From positions 62,001-126,000 of the forward strand of contig JAFVPB010000039.1 of the NCBI GenBank assembly GCA_017505525.1: a stretch of DNA of 64,000 bases, read 5' to 3'. Position 1 is the stretch's first letter. Every line of letters starts with the position of its first letter. Source of the stretch: Clostridia bacterium (lineage in GTDB: Bacteria > Bacillota > Clostridia > UMGS1883). Under the pieces are notes generated by a model, which searched no databases, was not told the origin of the DNA, and saw only the letters and a list, made by a program, of their open reading frames with translations. Shown in pieces: positions 1-7,649 of this stretch. The position numbers and the translations under genes were made by a program.

Positions 1-2
1 TT

Positions 3-134
3 GTGGAGCTTGTCGGTGATATTTCACGGATAGAACTCTTTGCAAGAGAAGAACAGACCGGATGGTTTTCGCTTGGAAATGAAATAGACGGTATGGATAT
101 TCGGGATAGTCTTATTGAAATTGCAAAAATGTAA
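3..134 (+). CDS. MT-A70 family DNA adenine methyltransferase, C-terminal end (partial)
   Basis: Only the last 43 codons lie in the window; the frame is open from the first base. It reads ELFAREEQTGWFSLGNE shortly before the stop, and this LFAR...GW...GNE block is the usual C-terminal signature of MT-A70/N6-adenine DNA methyltransferases carried by phages and Clostridia integrative elements. Such enzymes methylate adenine in DNA, often protecting the element from host restriction. The catalytic DPPW motif would lie upstream of the window, so activity cannot be judged. The gene ends two bases before the first copy of the 25-bp palindrome, and the Tad-like locus starts right after it. Confidence 0.75.
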   Translation: MELVGDISRIELFAREEQTGWFSLGNEIDGMDIRDSLIEIAKM

Positions 135-136
135 TA

Positions 137-161
137 ACCTTATTCCAATTCGGAACAAGGT
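137..161. repeat. 25-bp intergenic palindrome, copy 1
   Basis: Arms ACCTTATTCC and GGAACAAGGT around a 5-base centre. It lies between the methyltransferase stop and the ribosome binding site of the next gene. It is the first of ten copies in the window. Confidence 0.9.
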
Positions 162-179
162 CAGGAAAGGAGCTTGATA

Positions 180-914
180 ATGGGAAAAATAATAACAGTA
201 TGCGGAGGTCACGGCAGCGGTAAAACTACCGTTGCTGCCAATCTCGGCTATATCTTATCTCAAAATAACCTTGTCGGGATATTGTCAACCAATATGGTTT
301 ATGGCAGTATTCAGCACTTGTTCGGAACGGTAATTGATGATTGTCACGGTCTGTATGAAATGTCTTTATCAAAGTACGATACAGCGAAAACATTTGTACC
401 TTGTCTTAATAACAAAAACCTGTTTCTGATGTCACTTGCAAACAGTCACGATTGTCTTATGCTTGCTGATGAAGAAAACGGAATCAATGGAGAAAGGGCA
501 AAAGAAATATTGTCAGAGCTTAAAGAAATGTTTCAGTATCTTATTGTTGACTGTGAACCTGAAATCAATAATCCACTTTCCGTTTACAGTATTATTTATG
601 CTGATAAAATAATAAATCTCATAAAGCCTACAATAACAGGCACGGCATTTTTTAACAGCTATAGGTCCCTGTACTCGGCTCTTGAAATCCCGGACAATAA
701 AATTATTCATGTCGCAAACAATGATAAAAATTATGTTGGGATAAAGAATGTTGAAAAAACTGTCGGACTTAAAATGTTTCTTACGATTCCGCACTATAAA
801 AATGTGGAACAGACAGAAAACAAAGGTCAACTTGCTTGCTTTACTAAAAACGGCTATTTTTACGATATACGCAAGATTGCAGACCGAATAAAGGAGAGTG
901 CTTCTGATGAGTAA
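180..914 (+). CDS. CpaE/TadZ-like (MinD/ParA family) ATPase of a Tad-type locus
   Basis: 244 aa. The N-terminus carries a P-loop, GGHGSGKTT (residues 9-17), followed by AANLGYILS as in MinD/ParA/CpaE proteins. The usual leading lysine of the deviant Walker A motif is not seen. YLIVDCEPE about midway fits the Walker B strand. In Tad systems the CpaE/TadZ protein positions the secretion machine at the cell pole or membrane. The ATG at 180 is chosen over an upstream TTG because GGAG sits seven bases before it. The gene overlaps the cpaF-like gene by eight bases, so the two are probably co-translated. The partners downstream (CpaF, TadB and TadC types in order) support the call. Confidence 0.75.
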   Translation: MGKIITVCGGHGSGKTTVAANLGYILSQNNLVGILSTNMVYGSIQHLFGTVIDDCHGLYEMSLSKYDTAKTFVPCLNNKNLFLMSLANSHDCLMLADEENGINGERAKEILSELKEMFQYLIVDCEPEINNPLSVYSIIYADKIINLIKPTITGTAFFNSYRSLYSALEIPDNKIIHVANNDKNYVGIKNVEKTVGLKMFLTIPHYKNVEQTENKGQLACFTKNGYFYDIRKIADRIKESASDE

Positions 915-2331
915 ATTTAGCGTTTTTCAGGCGATTTATGAGGTTTCACAGCATGAAAAAGCGGTAAAGAAAGAGATTAAATCTGATGCAAAGCCGTATG
1001 AGGAAGTCTTGGAGATTGTGAGGGCAGAAATCAGTAAAAATCATTCAGGAGAACTTGCTAATGTCATATCAGAACCGCAGGGAGCAACACTACTTAAAAA
1101 TCTGCTTTCAAAATACATTTATCAAAAACATATTGCTTGCCGTGAATATGACAGTCTGAATGAATTAGTTGATAAATGCTATGAGGATATGGCTGGGTTT
1201 GGATTCTTGACAAAATATCTGTATGATGACGAGGTTGAAGAAATTAACTGTAACGGCTGGAACGATATTGAGATTGTAACTGTTGATGGGTGGAAAAAGA
1301 TTGACGAGCATTTTTTAACACCCCTGCAATGTATTGATATGACTAAAAAGATGTGTCAGCTTGGTGGCGTTATCATTGACGGTTCACAACCGACACAGGA
1401 TAGTTTTATTACGCAGGGTGTCAGAATATCGGCAATCATACCGCCGTGCATTGACGAGGCTGTAGGAGCAGTATTTTCAATCAGAAAGCAGAAAAATAAT
1501 GTAATTACAAAACAGCAGCTTATTAAATGGGATACTGCAACAGAGGAAGAACTTGACTTATTAACTCTTTGTATTTCTCACGGTGTAAGTGTAGGCATTG
1601 CCGGCTCTACGGGAAGTGGTAAAACTACGGATATTGGTTTTATTCTTCGCAGTATTCCTTATGATAAGCGAATATACAGTATTGAGGATTCAAGAGAGTT
1701 AAATCTGCAAGTTAAAGACCGTGACGGGAAAATATTAAATCGTGTTATCCATACGAAAACAAGACCGTCAACAAACCCGACTCAAGATGTGTCTGCTGAT
1801 GTTCTTTTGAAAAAATCTTTGCGTTTCGATCCGCAGATTATAGTCCCTGCCGAAATGAGAGGCGAAGAAGCAATGACAGCACAGGAAGCCGGACGAACAG
1901 GGCATACAATTATCACATCACTTCACGCATCAACCGCAATGGCGGCATACACCCGAATACTTACAATGTGTATGATGTCGGGTACAAAACTGTCAGAAGA
2001 ACTTATGCTGAAGCTGATTATTGAAGCATATCCGATTATGGCTTTTAAAATGCAGTTGCCCGACAAAACAAGAAAGTATATGAAAATAATCGAGGCAGAG
2101 GACTACCGTGACGGAAAGATTGTGTATCGTACCTTGTATAAGTATGTAATACAGGATAGGGTAATGAATGAGGACGGAACACAGATAGAAAAAATGATAG
2201 GTTATCATAAAAAGGTGAATAACATATCATCACGGCTTGCAAATATCTTACTTGAAAACGGTGCTGATTTACATACTATACGCCGATTTGCAGGAGATAA
2301 TTGGAGTCCTGAAGCGGATACGGAGGAATGA
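907..2331 (+). CDS. cpaF: CpaF/TadA-family secretion ATPase
   Basis: 474 aa type II/IV secretion ATPase. The Walker A motif GSTGSGKTT lies near residues 233-241, a Walker-B-like PAEMRGEEA near 315, and the histidine-box segment GHTIITSLHAS near 335-345, all typical of CpaF/TadA. These cytoplasmic hexameric ATPases power assembly of Tad/Flp pili or related secretion filaments. ATG at 907 is preferred because the AAGGAG box is about ten bases upstream; a GTG at 898 is too close to it. It overlaps the CpaE-like gene and is followed three bases later by the TadB-like gene, forming one operon. The length is normal for the family. Confidence 0.9.
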   Translation: MSKFSVFQAIYEVSQHEKAVKKEIKSDAKPYEEVLEIVRAEISKNHSGELANVISEPQGATLLKNLLSKYIYQKHIACREYDSLNELVDKCYEDMAGFGFLTKYLYDDEVEEINCNGWNDIEIVTVDGWKKIDEHFLTPLQCIDMTKKMCQLGGVIIDGSQPTQDSFITQGVRISAIIPPCIDEAVGAVFSIRKQKNNVITKQQLIKWDTATEEELDLLTLCISHGVSVGIAGSTGSGKTTDIGFILRSIPYDKRIYSIEDSRELNLQVKDRDGKILNRVIHTKTRPSTNPTQDVSADVLLKKSLRFDPQIIVPAEMRGEEAMTAQEAGRTGHTIITSLHASTAMAAYTRILTMCMMSGTKLSEELMLKLIIEAYPIMAFKMQLPDKTRKYMKIIEAEDYRDGKIVYRTLYKYVIQDRVMNEDGTQIEKMIGYHKKVNNISSRLANILLENGADLHTIRRFAGDNWSPEADTEE

Positions 2332-2334
2332 TGT

Positions 2335-3258
2335 ATGATTTACAGAGTTATAATATTTATTCTGCTTTGTATCGGACTTATAGCTGTGGTAAGAGTAAAA
2401 AAGGATGATACACTTGTTTTGAAAAAACAAAGCCTTGCACAGAACAAGAAAAATGCAATGCTCAGTAAAAGGCGTAGGTTTGTTGATAAAAAGCCAAATG
2501 TTTTTGAACGGTTTAAAATAGTTTCGGAAGAAATGTTAAAAAGCAGTCGTTCAAATATGACCTTTTCAAAGTATATAAGAGTGTCTTTGCTGTTTTCTCT
2601 TGGCGGTGTAATTGTAGGATTGCTCCTTAATAACATACTGCTTTCAATCGTGCTTGCTGTGGGTATGCTGTTTGTACCGCTTGAATATCTGGTAGTCAGA
2701 CAGTCATCATATACACAGATGATTAACGAGCAGATGGAAACAGCATTATCGCTTATAACAAACAGCTATTTGCAGTCCGGCGATATAATAAAAGCTGTAA
2801 AAGAAAATCTGCACCGCATTGAACCACCGTTTTATAATCTGTTTGCTGAATTTATTGCTGAAAAAACCTTTGTTGACAGTAATATCAGCAGAAATATCCG
2901 AAAGCTGAAAAACAAGGTCGATAACAGCTTTTTCTCGGAATGGTGTGATACACTCATATTGTGTCAGCAAGACCGTGAGCTTATGTATGTACTGCCGACT
3001 ATTGTTGAAAAAATGTCGGATATAAAGCAGATTCAGGAAGAATTAAATACGCAGATGTATAACATTTACAAAGACCATATCAGCGTAACACTTGTGGTTG
3101 CAGCAAACATACCTTTGATGCGATTTTTAAATGCGGAGTGGTACAGGCTTTTAACACAAACACTTGCAGGGCAGATAATTGTTGCTTTAACCTTTGGTGT
3201 AATCTTTATTGCAACAGCGTATGTAATAAAGGTCAACAAGCCTGTGTCTGTTATGTAA
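2335..3258 (+). CDS. tadB: TadB-like inner-membrane platform protein
   Basis: 307 aa. It has one hydrophobic helix at residues 3-18, a pair of helices near 85-120, a cytoplasmic stretch, and two helices at the C-terminus. The segment INEQMETALSLITNSYLQSG matches the start of a type II secretion F domain, as found in TadB/TadC platform proteins. In Tad systems this protein forms the membrane base that the CpaF ATPase drives. The start is an ATG seven bases after CGGAGG, three bases past the cpaF stop. The next gene encodes a second F-domain protein, the normal TadB-TadC arrangement. Confidence 0.75.
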   Translation: MIYRVIIFILLCIGLIAVVRVKKDDTLVLKKQSLAQNKKNAMLSKRRRFVDKKPNVFERFKIVSEEMLKSSRSNMTFSKYIRVSLLFSLGGVIVGLLLNNILLSIVLAVGMLFVPLEYLVVRQSSYTQMINEQMETALSLITNSYLQSGDIIKAVKENLHRIEPPFYNLFAEFIAEKTFVDSNISRNIRKLKNKVDNSFFSEWCDTLILCQQDRELMYVLPTIVEKMSDIKQIQEELNTQMYNIYKDHISVTLVVAANIPLMRFLNAEWYRLLTQTLAGQIIVALTFGVIFIATAYVIKVNKPVSVM

Positions 3259-3289
3259 GAAAAATACAGATTTTCGGAGGTGATGCAAT

Positions 3290-4159
3290 TTGTATTATTT
3301 ATTGGTTGCCCTGCTGATAGCATTTGGAATATATACATTGGTCGGTAACTTTATAACCTTTCCTACAAAAAGAACCGAAAAGGCAATGTCAACATTCAAA
3401 CGCAAGCAAGGTATAGGCGAAAAGTTTTATACTACAGTAACATATCCGCTAACCAAAATTATCTCAAAGTTTATCCGAATGGAAAACTATCAAAAAAGAA
3501 AGCTGGAAAAAGATTTACAAAGAGCCGGAATCAGTCTTACCCCTGCTGAATACTACGCAAAAGCGTATGTAACAGCAGGGCTTACTATTTTATCTTCGTT
3601 TCTCTTTATTCCGCTTGGTTTGACCGTAATTACTATGTGCGTACTGCTTCTTGGAATTATGTTATTTTTCAAAGAAAGACAGTCTGTTAAGGATAAGCTG
3701 AAGAAGATTAACGGTAAAATTCTTGATGAATTACCGAGGTTTGTCAGAACATATAACAATTCGCTCAAAAGCAGTAAAGACATTCTGAAATTTATGGAGC
3801 GATACCGCAAAATTGCAGGGGATGATTTTAAGTATGACCTTGATATTCTGATTACAGATTTAAAAACAGGAAATACGGAAGAAGCTCTGCAAAGGTTTGA
3901 TGAGCGTGTAAACATACCGCAGCTATCAACCTTTATAAGCGGTGTTATAGGAACAAGTAAAGGTGTAGATCAGGAAACTTTCTTTTACCTTATGGAACAG
4001 GATATGAAAATATTAGCAAGAGAAAACATCAAGCGTGAGATTGCAAAACGCCCCGGAAAAATCAAAAAGGCAACGGTTGCAGTCGGCGTTATGATGTTTC
4101 TTTTATACCTATATCCGATTTTCATTGATTTGAAAAACGGATTGGGAATTTTTAATTAA
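3290..4159 (+). CDS. tadC: TadC-like membrane platform protein
   Basis: 289 aa with a N-terminal transmembrane helix, a central pair of helices (about residues 90-125) and a C-terminal helix before the stop. The segment ILDELPRFVRTYNNSLKSSKDI resembles the start of a T2SS F domain, as in TadC. It probably partners the TadB-like protein just upstream in the membrane platform. The start appears to be TTG at 3290, nine bases after GGAGG; an ATG at 3283 is in another frame. Divergence from classic TadC is visible and the assignment leans on gene order. Confidence 0.65.
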   Translation: MYYLLVALLIAFGIYTLVGNFITFPTKRTEKAMSTFKRKQGIGEKFYTTVTYPLTKIISKFIRMENYQKRKLEKDLQRAGISLTPAEYYAKAYVTAGLTILSSFLFIPLGLTVITMCVLLLGIMLFFKERQSVKDKLKKINGKILDELPRFVRTYNNSLKSSKDILKFMERYRKIAGDDFKYDLDILITDLKTGNTEEALQRFDERVNIPQLSTFISGVIGTSKGVDQETFFYLMEQDMKILARENIKREIAKRPGKIKKATVAVGVMMFLLYLYPIFIDLKNGLGIFN

Positions 4160-4180
4160 AATCAGGAAGGAGATTTAAGC

Positions 4181-4402
4181 ATGAAAAATTTAGTTGTGAG
4201 AGGTAAAACCATTATGAGAAAAGCAAAGGAAAGACTATTAAATCCTTCAGCGGTAAAAAGCGGTGAGGGATACCTTGATGTGTTAATCAAAATCCTTATT
4301 ACCGTAATTATCGGTGCAGCACTCTTGGCATTGATGCGTGTGGCTATCCCCGAACTGTTTAATGACATCATTGACAAAATCAAAAATGTATTCACAATCT
4401 AA
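4181..4402 (+). CDS. Small single-helix membrane protein, possible Flp-type pilin
   Basis: 73 aa with a basic first third and then SGEGYLDVLIKILITVIIG leading into one hydrophobic helix (about residues 30-52). The layout of basic leader, Gly-containing site, helix and short tail, and the position right after the TadC-like gene, suggests a Flp-like prepilin. A prepilin cleavage site of the G|xxxxE type is not clear. Similar small proteins are common in Clostridia conjugative elements. An alternative role is a generic membrane component. A good AAGGAG box precedes the ATG. Confidence 0.5.
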   Translation: MKNLVVRGKTIMRKAKERLLNPSAVKSGEGYLDVLIKILITVIIGAALLALMRVAIPELFNDIIDKIKNVFTI

Positions 4403-4413
4403 GGAGCAAGAAA

Positions 4414-4839
4414 ATGAGTCGAAGATATATGGATAGAGGTCATCTGTCAAATATTCTTCTTGCTCTTACAGCTAACGAATTAACCGATAGCAGAATTGTT
4501 GGGTATGTCAGTAATCAGCAGACAGCGATTGTTGATTATAAAAATACTTGGTTTTGTATTTGGGATAATGGCGGTGAAATCGGGGTTGAAAAGGTCAATG
4601 GTGACGAACCCCGATTCACACCTATGGCAATTTATGATAAACCGCTTAATGCACTTACTATGGGCTATCGGTTAAAGCAGATGATTGAAGGCAAAGAGAT
4701 TGATTATGACTTTGAACACAGAGATGAAGAAAGTGAAATTTTCTTGAAATGCTTTAACAGAGAAGAAAAGATGTATGAGTATTTTTCTATGAAAGATTGT
4801 GAGGTCAACTATGAAGAAGATGATGAAGAAGAAATGTGA
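4414..4839 (+). CDS. Unknown protein with acidic C-terminal tail
   Basis: 141 aa; I do not recognise a family. There is no signal peptide or membrane helix. The middle is rich in W, Y and F (NTWFCIWDNGGEIGVEK), and the protein ends EEDDEEEM. It shares this kind of acidic tail with six other proteins of the element. It begins 12 bases after the pilin-like gene, with AAGGAG before the ATG, so it belongs to the Tad-like operon. Its TGA stop overlaps the next palindrome copy. Function not assigned. Confidence 0.7.
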   Translation: MSRRYMDRGHLSNILLALTANELTDSRIVGYVSNQQTAIVDYKNTWFCIWDNGGEIGVEKVNGDEPRFTPMAIYDKPLNALTMGYRLKQMIEGKEIDYDFEHRDEESEIFLKCFNREEKMYEYFSMKDCEVNYEEDDEEEM

Positions 4840-4863
4840 CCTTGTTTCAAATCGGAATAAGGT
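4839..4863. repeat. 25-bp intergenic palindrome, copy 2
   Basis: Arms ACCTTGTTTC and GGAATAAGGT, the opposite orientation to copy 1. The first base is the last base of the preceding stop codon, and the next ribosome binding site follows. Confidence 0.85.
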
Positions 4864-4884
4864 TCGGAAAGGAGGCATTGTTAA

Positions 4885-5652
4885 ATGTCAGAAATCAGAC
4901 CGATTGATAAAGCAATCGAAATTCTTAGCCGTACCAATGACGGTAACGATTTATCACCAACGCATTTAACACTTATGGAACACGCTGCTAACGGCTTTCT
5001 GAACGAAAAAGGTCTTGAAAAATTAGAAGAAATATATCAGCAAGTAATGGCAGGAGAATATAAAAAGCCCTATTTACAAGGTGTAGAGTTTATGACAAAT
5101 GATAATGATGGATTTGTATATTTTAAGGATAAACAGGTGGAGCATTTTAGTTGGGATTATATGTATTCTCCGGCAGCTAAAGATTATCTGATTGAATTGC
5201 AAGATAAATATTTGTTTATGGAACGCAATGGGCTTACAGGGAAGTCTGTTTATGATGAAGATTTCTGTGCAATGTATAATTCAGAAAATCTTGATAAACT
5301 ATCAAAATCCGCAGAGGGAAACACTATAATGTTTTCAAACATCAGAAGCAACGGAGGTTCTTCAATATCTTTTTTTCTTCCCGGCAGAGTTGATGAAGAT
5401 GATGTATGGGATTGTGAACATCAAAAGTATTTGGTTCAGCAGTATGACTATGTAAGGGAGTTTAAAAGTGCTATTGAACTTTTTAAATTTGGCTCTGGTG
5501 AAGAACGCCCTGCAACCGAGGAAGAATTAAAACTCATAAATTGCAGTTTCAGATTTTTAAAAGACAATAACCACATAGAGAGTGTAGATTCAATGGGATT
5601 TGAAAGATACGCTAATTTTGTTGACGAAGATGAAGAAGGTGTTGAATTATGA
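4885..5652 (+). CDS. Unknown protein, paralogue of the next gene
   Basis: 255 aa cytoplasmic-looking protein with no recognised domain. Its first 130 residues align by eye with the following gene: both have LTNDG/RTNDG, NGFLNEKG/GKYLNERG, GFVYFKDK/GYLYFKDK and KYLFMER/KCLFLER at matching places, so the pair arose by tandem duplication. The C-terminus is acidic (DEDEEGVEL). The AAAGGAGG box is well placed. It lies inside the Tad-like operon, but nothing in the sequence ties it to secretion directly. Confidence 0.75.
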   Translation: MSEIRPIDKAIEILSRTNDGNDLSPTHLTLMEHAANGFLNEKGLEKLEEIYQQVMAGEYKKPYLQGVEFMTNDNDGFVYFKDKQVEHFSWDYMYSPAAKDYLIELQDKYLFMERNGLTGKSVYDEDFCAMYNSENLDKLSKSAEGNTIMFSNIRSNGGSSISFFLPGRVDEDDVWDCEHQKYLVQQYDYVREFKSAIELFKFGSGEERPATEEELKLINCSFRFLKDNNHIESVDSMGFERYANFVDEDEEGVEL

Positions 5653-5676
5653 CCTTAATCCGAATTATTACAAGGG
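5652..5676. repeat. 25-bp intergenic palindrome, copy 3 (degenerate)
   Basis: ACCTTAATCC then a decayed right arm ending ACAAGGG. Same placement as other copies: it begins on the last base of a stop codon and precedes a ribosome binding site. Confidence 0.6.
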
Positions 5677-5694
5677 CAGAAAGGAGCATAAAGT

Positions 5695-6519
5695 GTGATG
5701 GATAAAATAAAACTTAAAGAAATGGTAACGCAGATTTATTCGCTTACCAATGACGGAAAGAATTTACCGCCCCCAATACTTGAAACGGTTGAATTGGCAG
5801 AAGGCAAATACCTGAACGAAAGAGGATATGAAGCTATACAGGGGATTCTTGCTCTGGCAGAGGCAGGGCTATATAGTAATCCTACACACGGACAGGATAT
5901 ACGCAAACTGCACGATTTAGAGCATATAACCACAGACAGCGAGGGGTATCTGTACTTTAAGGATAAATTTGTTTCAAGAAGAAGCGGAGATTTTGAAAGC
6001 ATATTTGGGAAAAGAAAGCTGGAACAGCTACAGTCAAAATGCCTGTTTCTTGAAAGGTGTAAAATCGGCGTAACATCCTTCAATGTTCAGTTTCCGTTTG
6101 AGTTTATGAAAGATGCGTATAATCGGGATATGTTTCTTGATTTGGATAAGCTCACAAGAGGTCGGTCAATTATATTTACGCATATTACGATAGACGGAGA
6201 GAACACAGAAAGTCACAGTTATTTTATGTCGGGGCAAATTCCTGAAAAAGTTGTAAAGTACAATGAACATCAGCTTGCTTTTAATCAGTTATATCCCGAA
6301 AACACATCTTGTACTGCAACGGTAAATGAATATGTGTTTAATAACGGCGGTCATACACCGCAAGCTGCAACCCAAAAGGAATTAAGGCAGATAGAATTGG
6401 CTTTTGATGCTCTTTGTAATCGCTGTGTACTGCATAAGTCAAATTCCGCAGAGTACAGTTGGGATATGTCCCCGGAAGATACGGAGGATGACGAAGATGA
6501 TGAAGAAATGGAAATGTAA
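5695..6519 (+). CDS. Unknown protein, paralogue of the preceding gene
   Basis: 274 aa. It shares spaced motifs with the upstream 255-aa protein (LTNDG, YLNERG, YLYFKDKF, CLFLER), then diverges. No enzyme motif is visible. The end is strongly acidic, DDEDDEEMEM, one of seven such tails in the element. Translation can start at GTG 5695 or ATG 5698, both after AAGGAG. The end of the gene overlaps the next gene (start 6497), which uses the same GGAGG/ATG cluster in another frame. Confidence 0.75.
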   Translation: MMDKIKLKEMVTQIYSLTNDGKNLPPPILETVELAEGKYLNERGYEAIQGILALAEAGLYSNPTHGQDIRKLHDLEHITTDSEGYLYFKDKFVSRRSGDFESIFGKRKLEQLQSKCLFLERCKIGVTSFNVQFPFEFMKDAYNRDMFLDLDKLTRGRSIIFTHITIDGENTESHSYFMSGQIPEKVVKYNEHQLAFNQLYPENTSCTATVNEYVFNNGGHTPQAATQKELRQIELAFDALCNRCVLHKSNSAEYSWDMSPEDTEDDEDDEEMEM

Positions 6520-6925
6520 GCGTAAACGGTCAGAGGCATTTTTGGATGTACTCTTTCAGTTTGCAATCGCAATGAGTCTTATATTCTGCTTTGTGGCATT
6601 GTGGAAACCGTTTATTTACAAGCAAAACATGGACTATATGGCGAAAACCCTTGTCAGAGCTGTTGAAGCAAGCGGATGTATTGATAGTGATATAACTGCA
6701 CTTGCAAATGAACTTAAAACCGAAATGGGTGTAACGCCGACAATATCTTGGAGTGCGCCGTACATATCAGGAACAAATAAGATTCAGCTACGGCAGAAAT
6801 TCACTTTAACAGTCCGTGACACCATAGACATTAAACTGATTGAGCCTACATTCGGTTCACCGCTTGTTATAAGCATACCGATTGAGAAAAAGTTTATAGG
6901 TATCAGTCAGGTGTATTGGAAGTAG
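6497..6925 (+). CDS. DUF4320-like membrane-anchored pseudopilin
   Basis: About 142 aa. A very basic start (KKWKCKRKRSEAF) precedes LDVLFQFAIAMSLIFCFVAL, one helix at about residues 15-37. Single N-terminal helices after an [S/A]-E/AFLDV segment are seen in DUF4320/TadE-type pseudopilins of Clostridia elements. The rest is a small extracytoplasmic domain. ATG 6497 is nine bases after GGAGG at 6483-6487 and overlaps the preceding gene. It is followed directly by a second single-helix protein, as with TadE/TadF pairs. Confidence 0.65.
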   Translation: MMKKWKCKRKRSEAFLDVLFQFAIAMSLIFCFVALWKPFIYKQNMDYMAKTLVRAVEASGCIDSDITALANELKTEMGVTPTISWSAPYISGTNKIQLRQKFTLTVRDTIDIKLIEPTFGSPLVISIPIEKKFIGISQVYWK

Positions 6926-6934
6926 GTGGTGTGT

Positions 6935-7390
6935 GTGAACAGAAAAAGCGGTGCTGCTAATGTTTTCTTTATTCTGTTTATCTTTGTATTTATCATAATC
7001 ACAGTTGTAACAGTAGAGTTTTACCATATTTTCACCGTTAAAGAGTATATAGATACGGAGCTTTCAAGAGCGTTAAATATTGCTACAGATTATGCTATGC
7101 TTGACGAGTACAGGATGGAGCATATTTCTATGATTCATATTCCAACGGCAGTAAGCGAATTTGAAAGCTATCTGCATAATGAAATGCAGCTTAATTCATC
7201 AAATGAGCGTATCGAGGGTGGAGAGGTAAAATATAAGCTGATTATCAACAATACCGATATTGTAAGCAGTCCGGCTTCATATCAGGTATCGGGAGTTGTC
7301 AGAATTAAGCCGATTTTACTATCGTCATTAGTACCCATTGATATTGATATTCCGTTCAAAGCAAAAGCAAGAAATCAGCGTTATGAATAA
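6935..7390 (+). CDS. TadE/TadF-like single-helix protein
   Basis: About 151 aa. NRKSGAANVFFILFIFVFIIITVV forms one N-terminal helix. It is followed by EYIDTELSRALNIATDYAM, which resembles pseudopilin helices, and a beta-rich C-terminus. The preferred start is GTG 6935, five to six bases after AGGTGG; upstream in-frame GTGs at 6926 and 6929 lie inside that box. It starts ten bases after the DUF4320-like gene. It is the last gene of the Tad-like set, since a new promoter follows it at 7407. Confidence 0.6.
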   Translation: MNRKSGAANVFFILFIFVFIIITVVTVEFYHIFTVKEYIDTELSRALNIATDYAMLDEYRMEHISMIHIPTAVSEFESYLHNEMQLNSSNERIEGGEVKYKLIINNTDIVSSPASYQVSGVVRIKPILLSSLVPIDIDIPFKAKARNQRYE

Positions 7391-7406
7391 AAATTTTGTT
7401 TAGGTG

Positions 7407-7435
7407 TTGACAGGTGGCGACACCTATGTTATAAT
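7407..7435 (+). promoter_or_regulatory. Sigma-A promoter with overlapping AGGTG operator repeats
   Basis: TTGACA (7407-7412), a 17-base spacer and TATAAT (7430-7435) match consensus exactly. Two direct AGGTG repeats ten bases apart (7402 and 7412) and an inverted CACCT (7421) overlap the -35 and the spacer. The tandem spacing suits a ribbon-helix-helix protein such as the gene directly downstream, suggesting autoregulation. Confidence 0.8.
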
Positions 7436-7467
7436 AGAGTCGAAAAATGAAACGGAGGTATCTTATT

Positions 7468-7647
7468 ATGGGTGCAGTACATAGAACAAAAACGGCGATA
7501 TATCTTGATAATATAATTTTTGCGTGGTTAATGGATAAACACGAAAAGACAGATATTCCAAACAGCAGAATTATAGAAAGAGCATTACTTGAATACTACA
7601 AGGATGAAATCGAAGAATTTAAAAAGAATTATAAGGAGGCTGAATAG
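7468..7647 (+). CDS. Small ribbon-helix-helix-type DNA-binding protein (likely)
   Basis: 59 aa. MGAVHRTKTAIYLDNIIF looks like the N-terminal beta-strand (basic, alternating) of RHH proteins, followed by two helices with IPNSRIIERALLEYY, typical of CopG/MetJ-like folds. The ATG at 7468 is ten bases after CGGAGG; an upstream ATG at 7447 has no such box. It is the first gene after a consensus promoter bearing repeated AGGTG boxes, so it probably represses itself and the SLH gene starting two bases after its stop. Confidence 0.65.
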   Translation: MGAVHRTKTAIYLDNIIFAWLMDKHEKTDIPNSRIIERALLEYYKDEIEEFKKNYKEAE

Positions 7648-7649
7648 CT

